From: 2-02-FULL-55-14 sp964581115 | GTDB taxonomy: Bacteria > Bacteroidota > Ignavibacteria > UBA10030 | DNA: 64,000 nt | NCBI GenBank assembly: GCA_964581115.1 | Contig: CAZOMY010000002.1 | Span: 186,001 to 250,000 of the forward strand | Direction: 5' to 3' | In this document: positions 1 through 7,500 of the stretch, piece by piece | Layout of the letters: each line of letters opens with the position of its first letter | Numbering within the stretch: the stretch's first letter is position 1 | Program-made: the position numbers and the translations under genes | The notes under the pieces: generated by a model | Told to the model about the DNA's origin: nothing | Seen by the model: the letters and a program-made list of their open reading frames with translations, nothing else | The model's database searches: none

Positions 1-17
1 AGCAACGTCAAGGTTAA
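1..17 (+). CDS. rpmJ: 50S ribosomal protein L36, C-terminal end only
   Basis: The first bases read, in the third frame, Gln-Arg-Gln-Gly followed by TAA. This is the near-invariant C-terminus of ribosomal protein L36. The position directly before rpsM is also where rpmJ sits in the bacterial alpha operon. Only four codons and the stop are present, so the call rests on this tail plus gene order. Confidence 0.75.
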
Positions 18-33
18 TCCGAGGAGCGGCACT

Positions 34-414
34 GTGGCACGAATCGCAGGCGTGGACCTTCCGAAAAACAAGCGGGCCGAGATCGGCCTGACCTACATTT
101 ACGGCATCGGTCGTTCGACGGCTTTAGAGATCCTCCAGAAGTCGAAGGTGGACCCGGGCAAGAAAGTGGCGGACCTGTCTGATGAGGAGGTGGCGACGAT
201 CCGCTCTATCATCCAGAACGACTACAAGGTCGAAGGCGCGCTGAGGAGCGAGACGCAGCTGAACATCAAGCGCCTCATGGATATCGGCTGCTACCGCGGG
301 CTGCGCCATCGCAAGGGGCTCCCGACGCGGGGCCAGCGGACGCGGACGAATTCCCGTACCCGCAAGGGAAAGCGGAAGACCGTGGCCGGCAAGAAGAAGG
401 CAGAGAAGAAGTAA
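34..414 (+). CDS. rpsM: 30S ribosomal protein S13
   Basis: This is a small-subunit head protein that contacts the 50S subunit and the P-site tRNA. The 126-residue product starts ARIAGVDLPKNKR, has the helix-hairpin-helix stretch YIYGIGRSTA (about residues 22-31), and ends in the typical basic tail with GLPTRGQRTRTNSRTRKG followed by a Lys-rich end. The length is normal for the family. It starts with GTG, preceded by a GAGGAG ribosome-binding site at 21-26. It is the first complete gene of the rpsM-rpsK-rpsD-rpoA-rplQ operon and follows the rpmJ tail by 16 bases. Confidence 0.98.
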   Translation: MARIAGVDLPKNKRAEIGLTYIYGIGRSTALEILQKSKVDPGKKVADLSDEEVATIRSIIQNDYKVEGALRSETQLNIKRLMDIGCYRGLRHRKGLPTRGQRTRTNSRTRKGKRKTVAGKKKAEKK

Positions 415-456
415 CCGGACGCCACACCGACCGTCCGGACAATCAGGAGAACATCT

Positions 457-855
457 GTGGCCAAGACTGCGAGCGCACCCGTCACCAAGAAAAAGAAGAA
501 GGTCCACGTCGACGCCAACGGCAAGGCGTTCATCAAGGCGACCTTCAACAACACCATCATCACGCTGACCGACACGTACGGCAACGTGATCGCCTGGTCG
601 ACGTCGGGCAAGAACGGATTCAAGGGTTCGCGCAAGAGCACGCCGTTCGCGGCGCAGGTCGCCGGCGAGGCGGCCGCAAAGGAGGCCTACGACCTCGGGC
701 TGCGCAAGGTGGAGGTCTTCATCAAGGGACCCGGTGGCGGACGCGAGGCGGCCGTCCGGTCGCTTCAGACGGCGGGTCTCGAGGTCACGATGATCCGCGA
801 CATCACCCCAATTCCGCACAACGGCTGCCGCGCACCGAAGCGGCGCCGGGTCTAA
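457..855 (+). CDS. rpsK: 30S ribosomal protein S11
   Basis: S11 is a platform protein of the 30S subunit that binds near the 3' end of 16S rRNA. The 132-residue product carries the family signature: ATFNNTIITLTD (about 29-40), GFKGSRKSTPFAAQ, the glycine-rich GPGGGREAAVRSL, and the C-terminus IPHNGCRAPKRRRV. A short Lys-rich N-terminal extension of roughly ten residues precedes the conserved core. The start is GTG with AGGAGA just upstream (445-450). It lies 42 bases after rpsM and 21 before rpsD in the same operon. Confidence 0.98.
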   Translation: MAKTASAPVTKKKKKVHVDANGKAFIKATFNNTIITLTDTYGNVIAWSTSGKNGFKGSRKSTPFAAQVAGEAAAKEAYDLGLRKVEVFIKGPGGGREAAVRSLQTAGLEVTMIRDITPIPHNGCRAPKRRRV

Positions 856-876
856 TCGAAGGTCGACAGGAGACGT

Positions 877-1506
877 ATGGCACGGTACACGGACGCCAGC
901 TGCAAGCTGTGCCGCCGGGAACGGCAGAAGTTGTTCCTCAAGGGCACGAAGTGCTACACCGAGAAATGCCCGCTCGACAAGCGCGCCTACCCGCCGGGAC
1001 AGCACGGCCAGTCGCGCCGTCAGCGCATCTCAGAGTACGGGGTGCAGCTTCGCGAGAAGCAGAAGGTGCGCCGCATCTACGGCGTGCAGGAGACGCAGTT
1101 CCGCAATTACTTCGAGCGGGCGACACGCGCCACGGGCCGTACGGGCGACGCGCTCGTGAAGATCCTTGAGCGCCGCCTCGACAACGTCATCTACCGTCTC
1201 GGTTTTGCGCCGTCGCGGAAATCGGCGCGCCAGCTCGTCCTGCATCGTCACTTCACGGTCAACGGCCAGATCGTCAACGTGCCGTCGTATCTGCTGAAGG
1301 GTGGCGACGTCATCCAGGTGCGGGAGCACAGTAAGAAGCTGGAACTCATCCACAGCTCGCTGAAGAGGATGAAGGACAACGCGTTGTCGCCGTGGTTGAG
1401 TCTCGACAAGGCCAACCTGTCGGGTACGTTCCTCAACATCCCGGAACGGGCGGACATTCCGCTCAACGCCAACGAGCAGCTTGTCGTCGAATTGTACTCG
1501 AAGTAA
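877..1506 (+). CDS. rpsD: 30S ribosomal protein S4, zinc-binding form
   Basis: S4 is a primary 16S rRNA-binding assembly protein and, in several bacteria, the translational repressor of the alpha operon. The 209-residue product has the N-terminal zinc-ribbon type cysteines (CKLC near residue 9, CYTEKC near residue 26), so it is the cysteine-containing form of S4. The S4 RNA-binding domain follows (RRLDNVIYRLGFAPSRKSAR, about 97-116). It ends with the usual LVVELYSK. The ATG is preceded by CAGGAG. Confidence 0.98.
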   Translation: MARYTDASCKLCRRERQKLFLKGTKCYTEKCPLDKRAYPPGQHGQSRRQRISEYGVQLREKQKVRRIYGVQETQFRNYFERATRATGRTGDALVKILERRLDNVIYRLGFAPSRKSARQLVLHRHFTVNGQIVNVPSYLLKGGDVIQVREHSKKLELIHSSLKRMKDNALSPWLSLDKANLSGTFLNIPERADIPLNANEQLVVELYSK

Positions 1507-1572
1507 TGTCAGTGCCGGCCGTGCGGCGACCGCGCGGCCGGGTCCAGGCACCCAGAGGACCGCAGACCTCCT

Positions 1573-2562
1573 ATGAGCACATCACTCGTTCAGATGCCCG
1601 AAAAAGTAGAACTGGATGCCGAGTCGGCCTCCGCGTCGTTCGGCCGGTTCGTCTTGCAGCCGCTTGACAAGGGCTTCGGCGTCACCATCGGCAATTCCCT
1701 GCGCCGTGTCCTCCTGTCGTCGCTTCCCGGCTCGGCCATCACGGCCATCCGGATCGACGGGATCCAGCACGAATTCTCGACCATTAAAGGCATGGTCGAG
1801 GACGTGGCGGACTTCATCCTGAACCTGAAACAGGTCCGCCTGCGCGCCACGAACAAGAAGGTCGGCAAGGTGACGGTCCCCGTGAAGGGGGCCGGAACGC
1901 TGACCGCCGGTCATATCCAGAAGGCTTCCCCTGAGGTTGAGATCCTCAACCCCGACCTCGTCCTGGCTCATCTCGGCAAGGATGCGGCGTTCGACCTCGA
2001 GATTAAGATCGGCCGCGGCAAGGGCTACGTGCCCGCGGAGGAGAACAAGTCTCCCGAAGAGCCGCTCGGCACGATCGCCATCGACTCGATCTTCACCCCC
2101 ATCCGTAACGTTCGCTATACCGTCGAACCGACCCGCGTCGGCGGTCAAACGGACTTTGAGAAGCTGACGATCGAGATCGAGACGGACGGATCGATCCAGC
2201 CGCAGGAAGCTCTGACCCACGCCGGAAAGATCTTGCGCGACCACATCCAACTGTTCATCAACATCGGCCAGGAGCCGTCCGCCGAGAAGGCCGATTCAGC
2301 CGAAGAGGCCGAGGCTGGCCATGTGCGCAAGCTGTTGCGGATGTCCGTTGACGAGCTTGAATTGTCCGTCCGCTCCCACAACTGCCTCCGGTCGGCGAAC
2401 ATCAAGACGATGGCCGACCTCGTTCGCCGGACGGAGTCGGAGCTGCTGAAGTTCCGCAACTTCGGCCGCAAGTCTCTCGCCGAGCTGTCCGAGATCGTCG
2501 ATCAGTACGGGCTGACGTTCGGCATGGATGTCGACAAGTATCTCAACGACGGCAACGATTAA
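1573..2562 (+). CDS. rpoA: DNA-directed RNA polymerase subunit alpha
   Basis: The alpha subunit dimerises to nucleate RNA polymerase assembly, and its C-terminal domain contacts UP elements and activators. The 329-residue product shows the alpha N-terminal domain (GFGVTIGNSLRRVLLSSLPG near 35-54), an acidic linker around 235-250, and the alpha C-terminal helix-hairpin-helix domain (NCLRSANIKTMADLV, LLKFRNFGRKSL, about 270-310). The length is normal. It follows rpsD by 66 bases and is followed by rplQ after 24 bases, which is the classic gene order. Confidence 0.98.
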   Translation: MSTSLVQMPEKVELDAESASASFGRFVLQPLDKGFGVTIGNSLRRVLLSSLPGSAITAIRIDGIQHEFSTIKGMVEDVADFILNLKQVRLRATNKKVGKVTVPVKGAGTLTAGHIQKASPEVEILNPDLVLAHLGKDAAFDLEIKIGRGKGYVPAEENKSPEEPLGTIAIDSIFTPIRNVRYTVEPTRVGGQTDFEKLTIEIETDGSIQPQEALTHAGKILRDHIQLFINIGQEPSAEKADSAEEAEAGHVRKLLRMSVDELELSVRSHNCLRSANIKTMADLVRRTESELLKFRNFGRKSLAELSEIVDQYGLTFGMDVDKYLNDGND

Positions 2563-2586
2563 CCTGACTCCTCAACCCGGATCCCT

Positions 2587-3123
2587 ATGCGTCACCAGAA
2601 AGCCGGACGTAAACTGAAGCGCACCGCGAGCCACCGACGGGCCACCCTGTCGGCGCTCAGCGTTGCGCTCATCAAGCACAAGCGCATTACGACCACGCTC
2701 GCAAAGGCGAAAGAATTGCGCCTCGTCGTCGAGCCGGTCATCACACGCGCCAAGAGGGCCGTGGCCGGAGAGACGGCCGACGGACCGAAGAATGTTCATG
2801 CTCGTCGCATGACCTTCGCGTTCCTTCGCGACCGCGAGGCGGTGACCGCCCTCTACAACGATGTCGCTCCCAAAGTCGGGTCGCGTCCCGGCGGCTACAC
2901 CCGCGTCGTCAAGCTGGGACGCCGGATGGGAGATGGAGCTGAGATGGCGATCATCGAGCTCGTCGACTTCCAGCTGGGCGCCGAGAAGCCTGCGGTCACG
3001 CCCGCGGTGAAGAAAGCGGCGAAAGGCGCGAAAAAGAATGCGGCCGGAGCGAAGAAGGCCGCGGCCAAAAAGGAGAAAGCTCCGGCGGAGGCTCCCGCCG
3101 AGACACCTGCCGCCACTGCCTAG
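2587..3123 (+). CDS. rplQ: 50S ribosomal protein L17 with Ala/Lys/Pro-rich C-terminal tail
   Basis: L17 is a large-subunit protein near the peptide exit tunnel. Residues 1 to about 120 match the family: MRHQKAGRKLKRTASHRR at the start, then LIKHKRITTTLAKAKELR, and RPGGYTRVVKLGRRMGD. Beyond residue about 130 there is a roughly 50-residue low-complexity tail of Ala, Lys, Pro and Glu, which is longer than the roughly 120-residue core of most bacterial L17. Such tails are lineage-specific and probably surface exposed. It is the last ribosomal gene of the operon. Confidence 0.97.
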   Translation: MRHQKAGRKLKRTASHRRATLSALSVALIKHKRITTTLAKAKELRLVVEPVITRAKRAVAGETADGPKNVHARRMTFAFLRDREAVTALYNDVAPKVGSRPGGYTRVVKLGRRMGDGAEMAIIELVDFQLGAEKPAVTPAVKKAAKGAKKNAAGAKKAAAKKEKAPAEAPAETPAATA

Positions 3124-3199
3124 GGCGGCGCAAAACGTTGGGTCCGGCCGGGTCCTTGATAGACCGGCGGAGAACGAGTCGTCACGACGAGGAACATCC

Positions 3200-3829
3200 A
3201 TGCTGAAGATCACGTCCGCAGAATTCTTGCAGGGTGTTGCCGACCTGCGCCAGCTGCCGAAGAATGAGCTGCGGGAGATCGTCTTCATTGGACGGTCGAA
3301 CGTCGGCAAGTCGTCGCTGCTGAACAAGCTCTGCAACAAGAAGAACCTCGCCCGTTCAAGCTCCACGCCGGGCAAGACCCGCGAGATCAACTACTATATC
3401 ATCAACGACGGGTTCTACTTCGTCGATCTGCCCGGATACGGCTATGCCAAGGTTCCGGAACAGATGCGCGCCGGATGGAAGAAGCTTATCGAAGAGTTCC
3501 TCCAGCGCGGCGAGCCCATCGCCCTTGCCATGCAGCTCATCGACGCACGCCAGGAGCCGACCCCGCTCGATCTGATGATGATGGACTGGCTCGAGTACTA
3601 CGAGGTACCTTACTTGCTCGTCCTCACGAAGTCCGACAAGCTGCCGTTCAGCAAGCTCGGCAAGACGATCGAGGCCTACCGCGAGCGGTTCCACAGCCAG
3701 ATCCATGAGGGGTGCTGCCACGGCGTTGTGCCGTTCTCGATCCTGAAGGCGGACGGCCGAACGGATGTGCTTAGGCTGATCGAAGATCACCTCGCCGAAC
3801 GCCCGCAGGCGAAAAAAAAGGCGGTTTGA
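3200..3829 (+). CDS. engB: ribosome biogenesis GTP-binding protein YihA/YsxC/EngB
   Basis: This is a TRAFAC-class GTPase needed for late 50S subunit assembly. From the ATG at 3200 the product is 209 residues. The P-loop is GRSNVGKSS (31-39), the G3 motif DLPGYGYAKV lies near 77-86, the switch threonine is in SSTPGKT, and G4 is TKSDKL. The open frame extends upstream into rplQ, but the ATG at 3200 matches the family N-terminus and has GAGGA about 6 bases before it. It lies 76 bases after rplQ, so it may be read through from the ribosomal operon. Confidence 0.95.
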   Translation: MLKITSAEFLQGVADLRQLPKNELREIVFIGRSNVGKSSLLNKLCNKKNLARSSSTPGKTREINYYIINDGFYFVDLPGYGYAKVPEQMRAGWKKLIEEFLQRGEPIALAMQLIDARQEPTPLDLMMMDWLEYYEVPYLLVLTKSDKLPFSKLGKTIEAYRERFHSQIHEGCCHGVVPFSILKADGRTDVLRLIEDHLAERPQAKKKAV

Positions 3830-3852
3830 TACCGTCCACACCGTGTAACGCA

Positions 3853-3889
3853 AAGGGCATTGACCAGGTCGGTGCCCTTCGTCGTTTCT
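3853..3889 (+). terminator. candidate intrinsic terminator after engB
   Basis: The inverted repeat AAGGGCA (3853-3859) / TGCCCTT (3873-3879) is followed by a T-rich tail CGTCGTTTCT. The stem is modest at 7 bp. Confidence 0.5.
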
Positions 3890-3944
3890 CCGCTGCCGAT
3901 GCGGAAAGCGTAACACTTGCCGGCAATTCTACGCCGGTGAGTCG

Positions 3945-3973
3945 TGGCTTCTCGCCCGACGGCTCCCTATATT
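3945..3973 (+). promoter_or_regulatory. weak candidate promoter for the class V aminotransferase
   Basis: TATATT at 3968-3973 matches the -10 box seen at stronger promoters in this window. The hexamer 17 bp upstream (TGGCTT, 3945-3950) is a poor -35. The expected start is about 40 bases before the aminotransferase ATG. Confidence 0.35.
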
Positions 3974-4021
3974 TCCTCAGTTGTTTCCTCCGTCCTCGTC
4001 ACCTCTCAGCCTGAGATCGCC

Positions 4022-5155
4022 ATGATCAAGAAACGATTGTTCACCCCCGGCCCGACACCGATCCCCGAAACGGTCATGCTCCACATGGCCGAGCCGATCA
4101 TCCACCACCGCAACCCGGAATTCGGCGAGATCCTCACGCGGGTCCATGAGAACCTCCAGTATCTCTTTCAAACCAAGGGCCCCGTCGTTGTGCTGACGTG
4201 CTCCGGTACCGGCGGCGTCGAGGCGACCTTCACGAGTCTGTTCTCCCCAGGCGACACGATCATCGCAGCTAACGGCGGCAAATTCGGCGAGCGATGGGTG
4301 AAGATGCCAAAGGCGTTCGGGCTGAATGTTGTCGAGCTCAAGGTCGAATGGGGCAAGGCACCAACGGCCGACCAGATCCGCGACCTGCTGAGGAAGCATC
4401 CGGAGACGAAGGCGGTCTACCTTGTCCATTCCGAGACATCCACCGGAGCCGCCACGGATGTGAAGACGCTGGCGGAGGTGATCCGCAAGGAATCCTCCGC
4501 GCTCGTTTGCATCGACGGCATTACGGCCATCGGAGCACATGAGCTGAGATTCGACGACTGGGGGATCGACGTGTGCGTCACCGGCTCTCAGAAAGGGCTG
4601 ATGATCCCTCCAGGCCTGGCCTTCGTGGCCCTCAGCCAGCGGGCGCTCGGGGCGATGGAAGAGGCCAAGCTTCCGAAGTTCTACTTCGACCTCCGCAAGG
4701 CGGTCAAGTCGTGGGAGAAGAACGACACGCCTTGGACGCCGGCCGTCAGCCTTGTCATTGGCGTTGACGCCGCCCTCCAGATGATCCGGCAGGAAGGGGT
4801 CGAGAAGATCTGGGAGCGTCACCGCAAGCTGGCCACGGCCTTGCGGATGGGTGTGCAGGCGATCGGGCTCAAACTCTTCTCGGACACGCCTTCGTATGCC
4901 GTCACGCCGGTGTGGGTCCCGGAAGGGGTCGAATGGAAGTCGTTCAACAAGATTATCAAGAGCAAGCACGGCATCACCATCGCCGGCGGCCAGGACGACT
5001 ACACGGGCAAGATCTTCCGCGTGTCGCACCTCGGCTACTACGATGCGCTCGACATGGTCACCGTCATGGCGGCGATCGAATGGTCGTTGTCCGAGTGCGG
5101 CTACAAGGTCGAACTGGGGAAAGGCGTGGGTACGGTGATGCAGCAGCTGATGTAG
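4022..5155 (+). CDS. class V PLP-dependent aminotransferase (serine-pyruvate / alanine-glyoxylate type)
   Basis: This 377-residue protein belongs to the small-subunit hydrogenase / alanine-glyoxylate aminotransferase branch of class V transaminases. It begins KRLFTPGPTPIPETV, the substrate-entry signature of this branch. It has CSGTGGVEATFTSL near 60 and the PLP lysine Lys191 in TGSQKGLMIPPG. It ends with a C-terminal domain carrying VSHLGYYDALDM. The ATG at 4022 is chosen because upstream in-frame sequence does not resemble the family. It lies 187 bases before serA on the same strand. In organisms lacking a classical SerC, such enzymes can aminate 3-phosphohydroxypyruvate or interconvert serine, glyoxylate and glycine. 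That role is inference from the pairing. Confidence 0.88.
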   Translation: MIKKRLFTPGPTPIPETVMLHMAEPIIHHRNPEFGEILTRVHENLQYLFQTKGPVVVLTCSGTGGVEATFTSLFSPGDTIIAANGGKFGERWVKMPKAFGLNVVELKVEWGKAPTADQIRDLLRKHPETKAVYLVHSETSTGAATDVKTLAEVIRKESSALVCIDGITAIGAHELRFDDWGIDVCVTGSQKGLMIPPGLAFVALSQRALGAMEEAKLPKFYFDLRKAVKSWEKNDTPWTPAVSLVIGVDAALQMIRQEGVEKIWERHRKLATALRMGVQAIGLKLFSDTPSYAVTPVWVPEGVEWKSFNKIIKSKHGITIAGGQDDYTGKIFRVSHLGYYDALDMVTVMAAIEWSLSECGYKVELGKGVGTVMQQLM

Positions 5156-5168
5156 CCTCTTGAAATAG

Positions 5169-5268
5169 CGCCAAGACCGCAAAGCACGCCAAGGACGCCA
5201 AGCGTATGGAATGGGGTCGACATGCCGCTCAGTCCGTCGATTCTTCGTCGCGCTTCGCGGCCTTGGCG
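5169..5268 (+). repeat. imperfect inverted repeat between the aminotransferase gene and serA
   Basis: A 20-base arm at 5169-5188 (CGCCAAGACCGCAAAGCACG) matches the reverse complement of 5249-5268 at 17 of 20 positions. Around the left arm the motif GCCAAG recurs three times. This looks like a dispersed palindromic intergenic repeat rather than a terminator, since no T-run follows. Confidence 0.5.
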
Positions 5269-5342
5269 TCTTCAGCGTATCAATGAATGTCTCGCCCATG
5301 GCCGTGCTACCCATGAACGTTGAAGAGAAAGGCACAAACGTC

Positions 5343-6917
5343 ATGAAGATCCTGATCAGCGACCCCGTCGAGCAGGTCTGCACCGACATCCTGACGGCCG
5401 AAGGATTCACCGTCGACAACAAGCCGGGCATCAAGCCCGATGAACTCAAGAGCGTGATCGGTGAGTACGATGCTCTTGTCGTCCGCAGCGGAACACAGGT
5501 TACGGCCGACATCATCGCCGCGGGAACGCGACTTAAAGCCATCGGCCGTGCCGGTGCGGGCGTCGACAACATCAACGTCGAAGCGGCCACCCGCCGCGGC
5601 GTCATCGTCATGAATACTCCCGGCGGCAACACGATTTCGACCGCCGAGCACACGATGTCGCTGCTCCTTTCGCTGGCGCGCAACATTCCTCAGGCGAATG
5701 AGTCGCTCAAGGCCGGCAAATGGGACCGCAAGAAGTACACCGGGACGGAGTTGTTCGGCAAGACGGTCGGCGTCGTCGGCCTCGGCAAGGTCGGGCGCGA
5801 GGTGGCCTTGCGATGCCGGGCGTTCGGCATGCACGTGATCGGATACGACCCCATCCTAGCCGCCGAGGTCGCGGCCCGCGAGAACATCGAGCTGGTGTCG
5901 CTCGACGTCATCTATCAGCGCTCCGATATCATCACGGTCCATACACCGCTCAATGACGAGACGCGTCATTTGCTGGGAGAGGCGACGCTTCCCAAGTGCA
6001 AGCCGGGTGTGCGCATCATCAACTGCGCCCGGGGAGGGATCGTAGACGAGGCCGCGGTGCTGAAGTTCCTCGAACACGGCCACGTGTCCGGATACGCCGT
6101 CGACGTGTTCGTCAAAGAACCGCCGGGCGATTTACCCCTCCTCAAGCATCCGCATGTCGTTGCAACGCCCCACTTGGGCGCCTCGACGGAGGAGGCGCAG
6201 GAGAAAGTTGCCAAGCAGATCGGCCAGCAGCTCGCCGACGTTCTCAAAGAGCGGGGCATCGCGGGCGCTGTGAACGGCGAAGCGGTGCGGTATGCCTTCA
6301 GGAGTGATCTGCGCCCGTACATTGCCCTCGGCGAGCGGCTCGGACGCTTGCAGGCCCAGTTGATGACGGGGCAGTTGAAGAGGCTCCTCCTCGGGCTCTC
6401 AGGAACGGTCCCGACCGAGGCAGCGGAGGCCGTCGCAGCGTCTGTCCTCACCGGCGTATTGTCGCATCGAACAGAGCAGGTCAATCTCGTGAATGCGCCG
6501 TTGCTGGCCAAAGAGATGGGCGTTTCGCTCGAAGTGGGAAAGGACGGCGGCTCGTCGGCTTACACCAATCAGGTGACATTGACCGTCGAGACTGACAAAG
6601 AGCGGCGAACGTTCGCGGGCACCGTTTTCGGGAACGGTCTCGTGCGACTGGTGGAGTTCGACGGGTTCAAGCTGGAGGTGAACCCGGAGGGGCACTTGCT
6701 GCTCTATCGGAACGTCGACCGGCCCGGCATGCTGGCGAAGGTGGGCGCTGAGCTGGCTTCAGCCGGGATCAACATCGGTGGACTGGCGTTGGGACGGGAC
6801 AAGCCGGGCCAGACGGCTCTGACGGTGATCAGCGTAGATACGCCGATTCCTGCAGACATCCTGGGGCGGGTCGGGAGGATCGAGGGGGTGTTCGAGGTTC
6901 GGACGGTCTCTCTCTAA
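5343..6917 (+). CDS. serA: D-3-phosphoglycerate dehydrogenase, long ACT-containing form
   Basis: This enzyme oxidises 3-phosphoglycerate with NAD to 3-phosphohydroxypyruvate, the first step of serine synthesis. The 524-residue product is the long type. It has an outer substrate-binding lobe with IGRAGAGVDNINV (68-80), a Rossmann motif GLGKVG (146-151), the catalytic block NCARGGIVDE (about 232) and ATPHLGAST with the catalytic His (about 277-285). An intervening allosteric domain follows, then a C-terminal ACT domain (about 450-524; DRPGMLAKVG), which usually mediates serine feedback. The ATG at 5343 fits the family N-terminus MKILISDP. Two upstream in-frame ATGs (5283, 5313) would add unrelated residues. 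Confidence 0.96.
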   Translation: MKILISDPVEQVCTDILTAEGFTVDNKPGIKPDELKSVIGEYDALVVRSGTQVTADIIAAGTRLKAIGRAGAGVDNINVEAATRRGVIVMNTPGGNTISTAEHTMSLLLSLARNIPQANESLKAGKWDRKKYTGTELFGKTVGVVGLGKVGREVALRCRAFGMHVIGYDPILAAEVAARENIELVSLDVIYQRSDIITVHTPLNDETRHLLGEATLPKCKPGVRIINCARGGIVDEAAVLKFLEHGHVSGYAVDVFVKEPPGDLPLLKHPHVVATPHLGASTEEAQEKVAKQIGQQLADVLKERGIAGAVNGEAVRYAFRSDLRPYIALGERLGRLQAQLMTGQLKRLLLGLSGTVPTEAAEAVAASVLTGVLSHRTEQVNLVNAPLLAKEMGVSLEVGKDGGSSAYTNQVTLTVETDKERRTFAGTVFGNGLVRLVEFDGFKLEVNPEGHLLLYRNVDRPGMLAKVGAELASAGINIGGLALGRDKPGQTALTVISVDTPIPADILGRVGRIEGVFEVRTVSL

Positions 6918-6946
6918 TAGAATGGCGAGGGACGAACGGTCTTCAG

Positions 6947-6990
6947 CGCAGGTGTCCGGGTGGCGTTCTGGGCACCTGCGTTGTCGTTTT
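6947..6990 (+). terminator. intrinsic terminator after serA
   Basis: An 11-bp stem CGCAGGTGTCC (6947-6957) / GGGCACCTGCG (6970-6980) with one wobble pair is followed by TTGTCGTTTT. It lies 30 bases downstream of the serA stop. Confidence 0.8.
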
Positions 6991-7012
6991 CGTCAGTGAT
7001 CGTTTCTCGATC

Positions 7013-7175
7013 CTAGAAGGGTGCGGAAAAACCTCACTGACGTCACGCTGAGGGCTTTGCCCTGAGCGGAGGCGATGGGGAGTCGAAGCGTGCCCCGTGA
7101 GACAAAATGCAGGTTTCGACTTCGCTCAACCTGACGAAGGAACACGCTTCTCCGAGTCTTTCTGCACCCTGCTAG
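7013..7175. repeat. about 163-bp intergenic element with terminal inverted repeats (MITE/REP-like)
   Basis: The left end CTAGAAGGGTGCGGAAA (7013-7029) matches the reverse complement of the right end (7159-7175, TTTCTGCACCCTGCTAG) at 15 of 17 positions. Both ends begin with CTAG. Inside are segments such as GAGTCGAAGC and TTCGACTTCGCTCAACCTGACG-like sequence, a kind common in dispersed intergenic repeats. There is no open frame of note within it. No second copy was noticed in this window. Confidence 0.6.
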
Positions 7176-7251
7176 AATGCTGAAAGGATAGGGGGGGGGA
7201 GCGCTACTTGCCGCCAGATGAAGCATTTGTAAAGTTTTCTTCATTGGCCCC

Positions 7252-7280
7252 TTGACAAACCGCCCCCAGCCATCTATATT
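7252..7280 (+). promoter_or_regulatory. strong sigma-70-like promoter for the TonB-receptor cassette
   Basis: TTGACA (7252-7257), a 17-bp spacer, then TATATT (7275-7280). This predicts a start near 7287 and a leader of about 210 nt before the receptor gene at 7501. Confidence 0.85.
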
Positions 7281-7286
7281 TTGGCC

Positions 7287-7500
7287 ATTGGACGTGCGCC
7301 AAATCACAAATGTTCCATTACAGAACGGAAAGGAGGCCCACTTGCCGACCCTCGCGGTGGATCAATGGTGCAACGCGAGGAACGAAGACTTGAGACAGCT
7401 CTTCACACCACCACTGCACTGCTCAAGGTGAGAGCGGTGCGGCTGCACGAAGTCACCCCATCTCCATCTCAATCTAATCTCCACTAGAAGGAGGTTCTGT
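7287..7500 (+). promoter_or_regulatory. long structured 5' leader of the TonB-receptor gene
   Basis: Between the predicted start and the ATG are two clear hairpins. One is CCTCGCG (7350-7356) / CGCGAGG (7374-7380). The other is GCACTGCTC (7416-7424) / GAGCGGTGC (7432-7440). A strong ribosome-binding site AAGGAGG lies just before the ATG. I do not recognise a known riboswitch class. The stretch from 6918 to 7500 otherwise holds only the serA terminator, the repeat element and the promoter. Confidence 0.5.

Noticed and set aside
3038..3199. Upstream extension of the engB frame into rplQ
   Set aside because: The extension is basic, unlike the family, and overlaps the L17 gene; ATG 3200 has a ribosome-binding site and the expected N-terminus.
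3977..5686. Long open frame on the minus strand (569 codons) opposite the aminotransferase and serA genes
   Set aside because: It lies antisense to two well-identified genes, has no recognisable domain or ribosome-binding site, and is the kind of frame high G+C codon bias creates.
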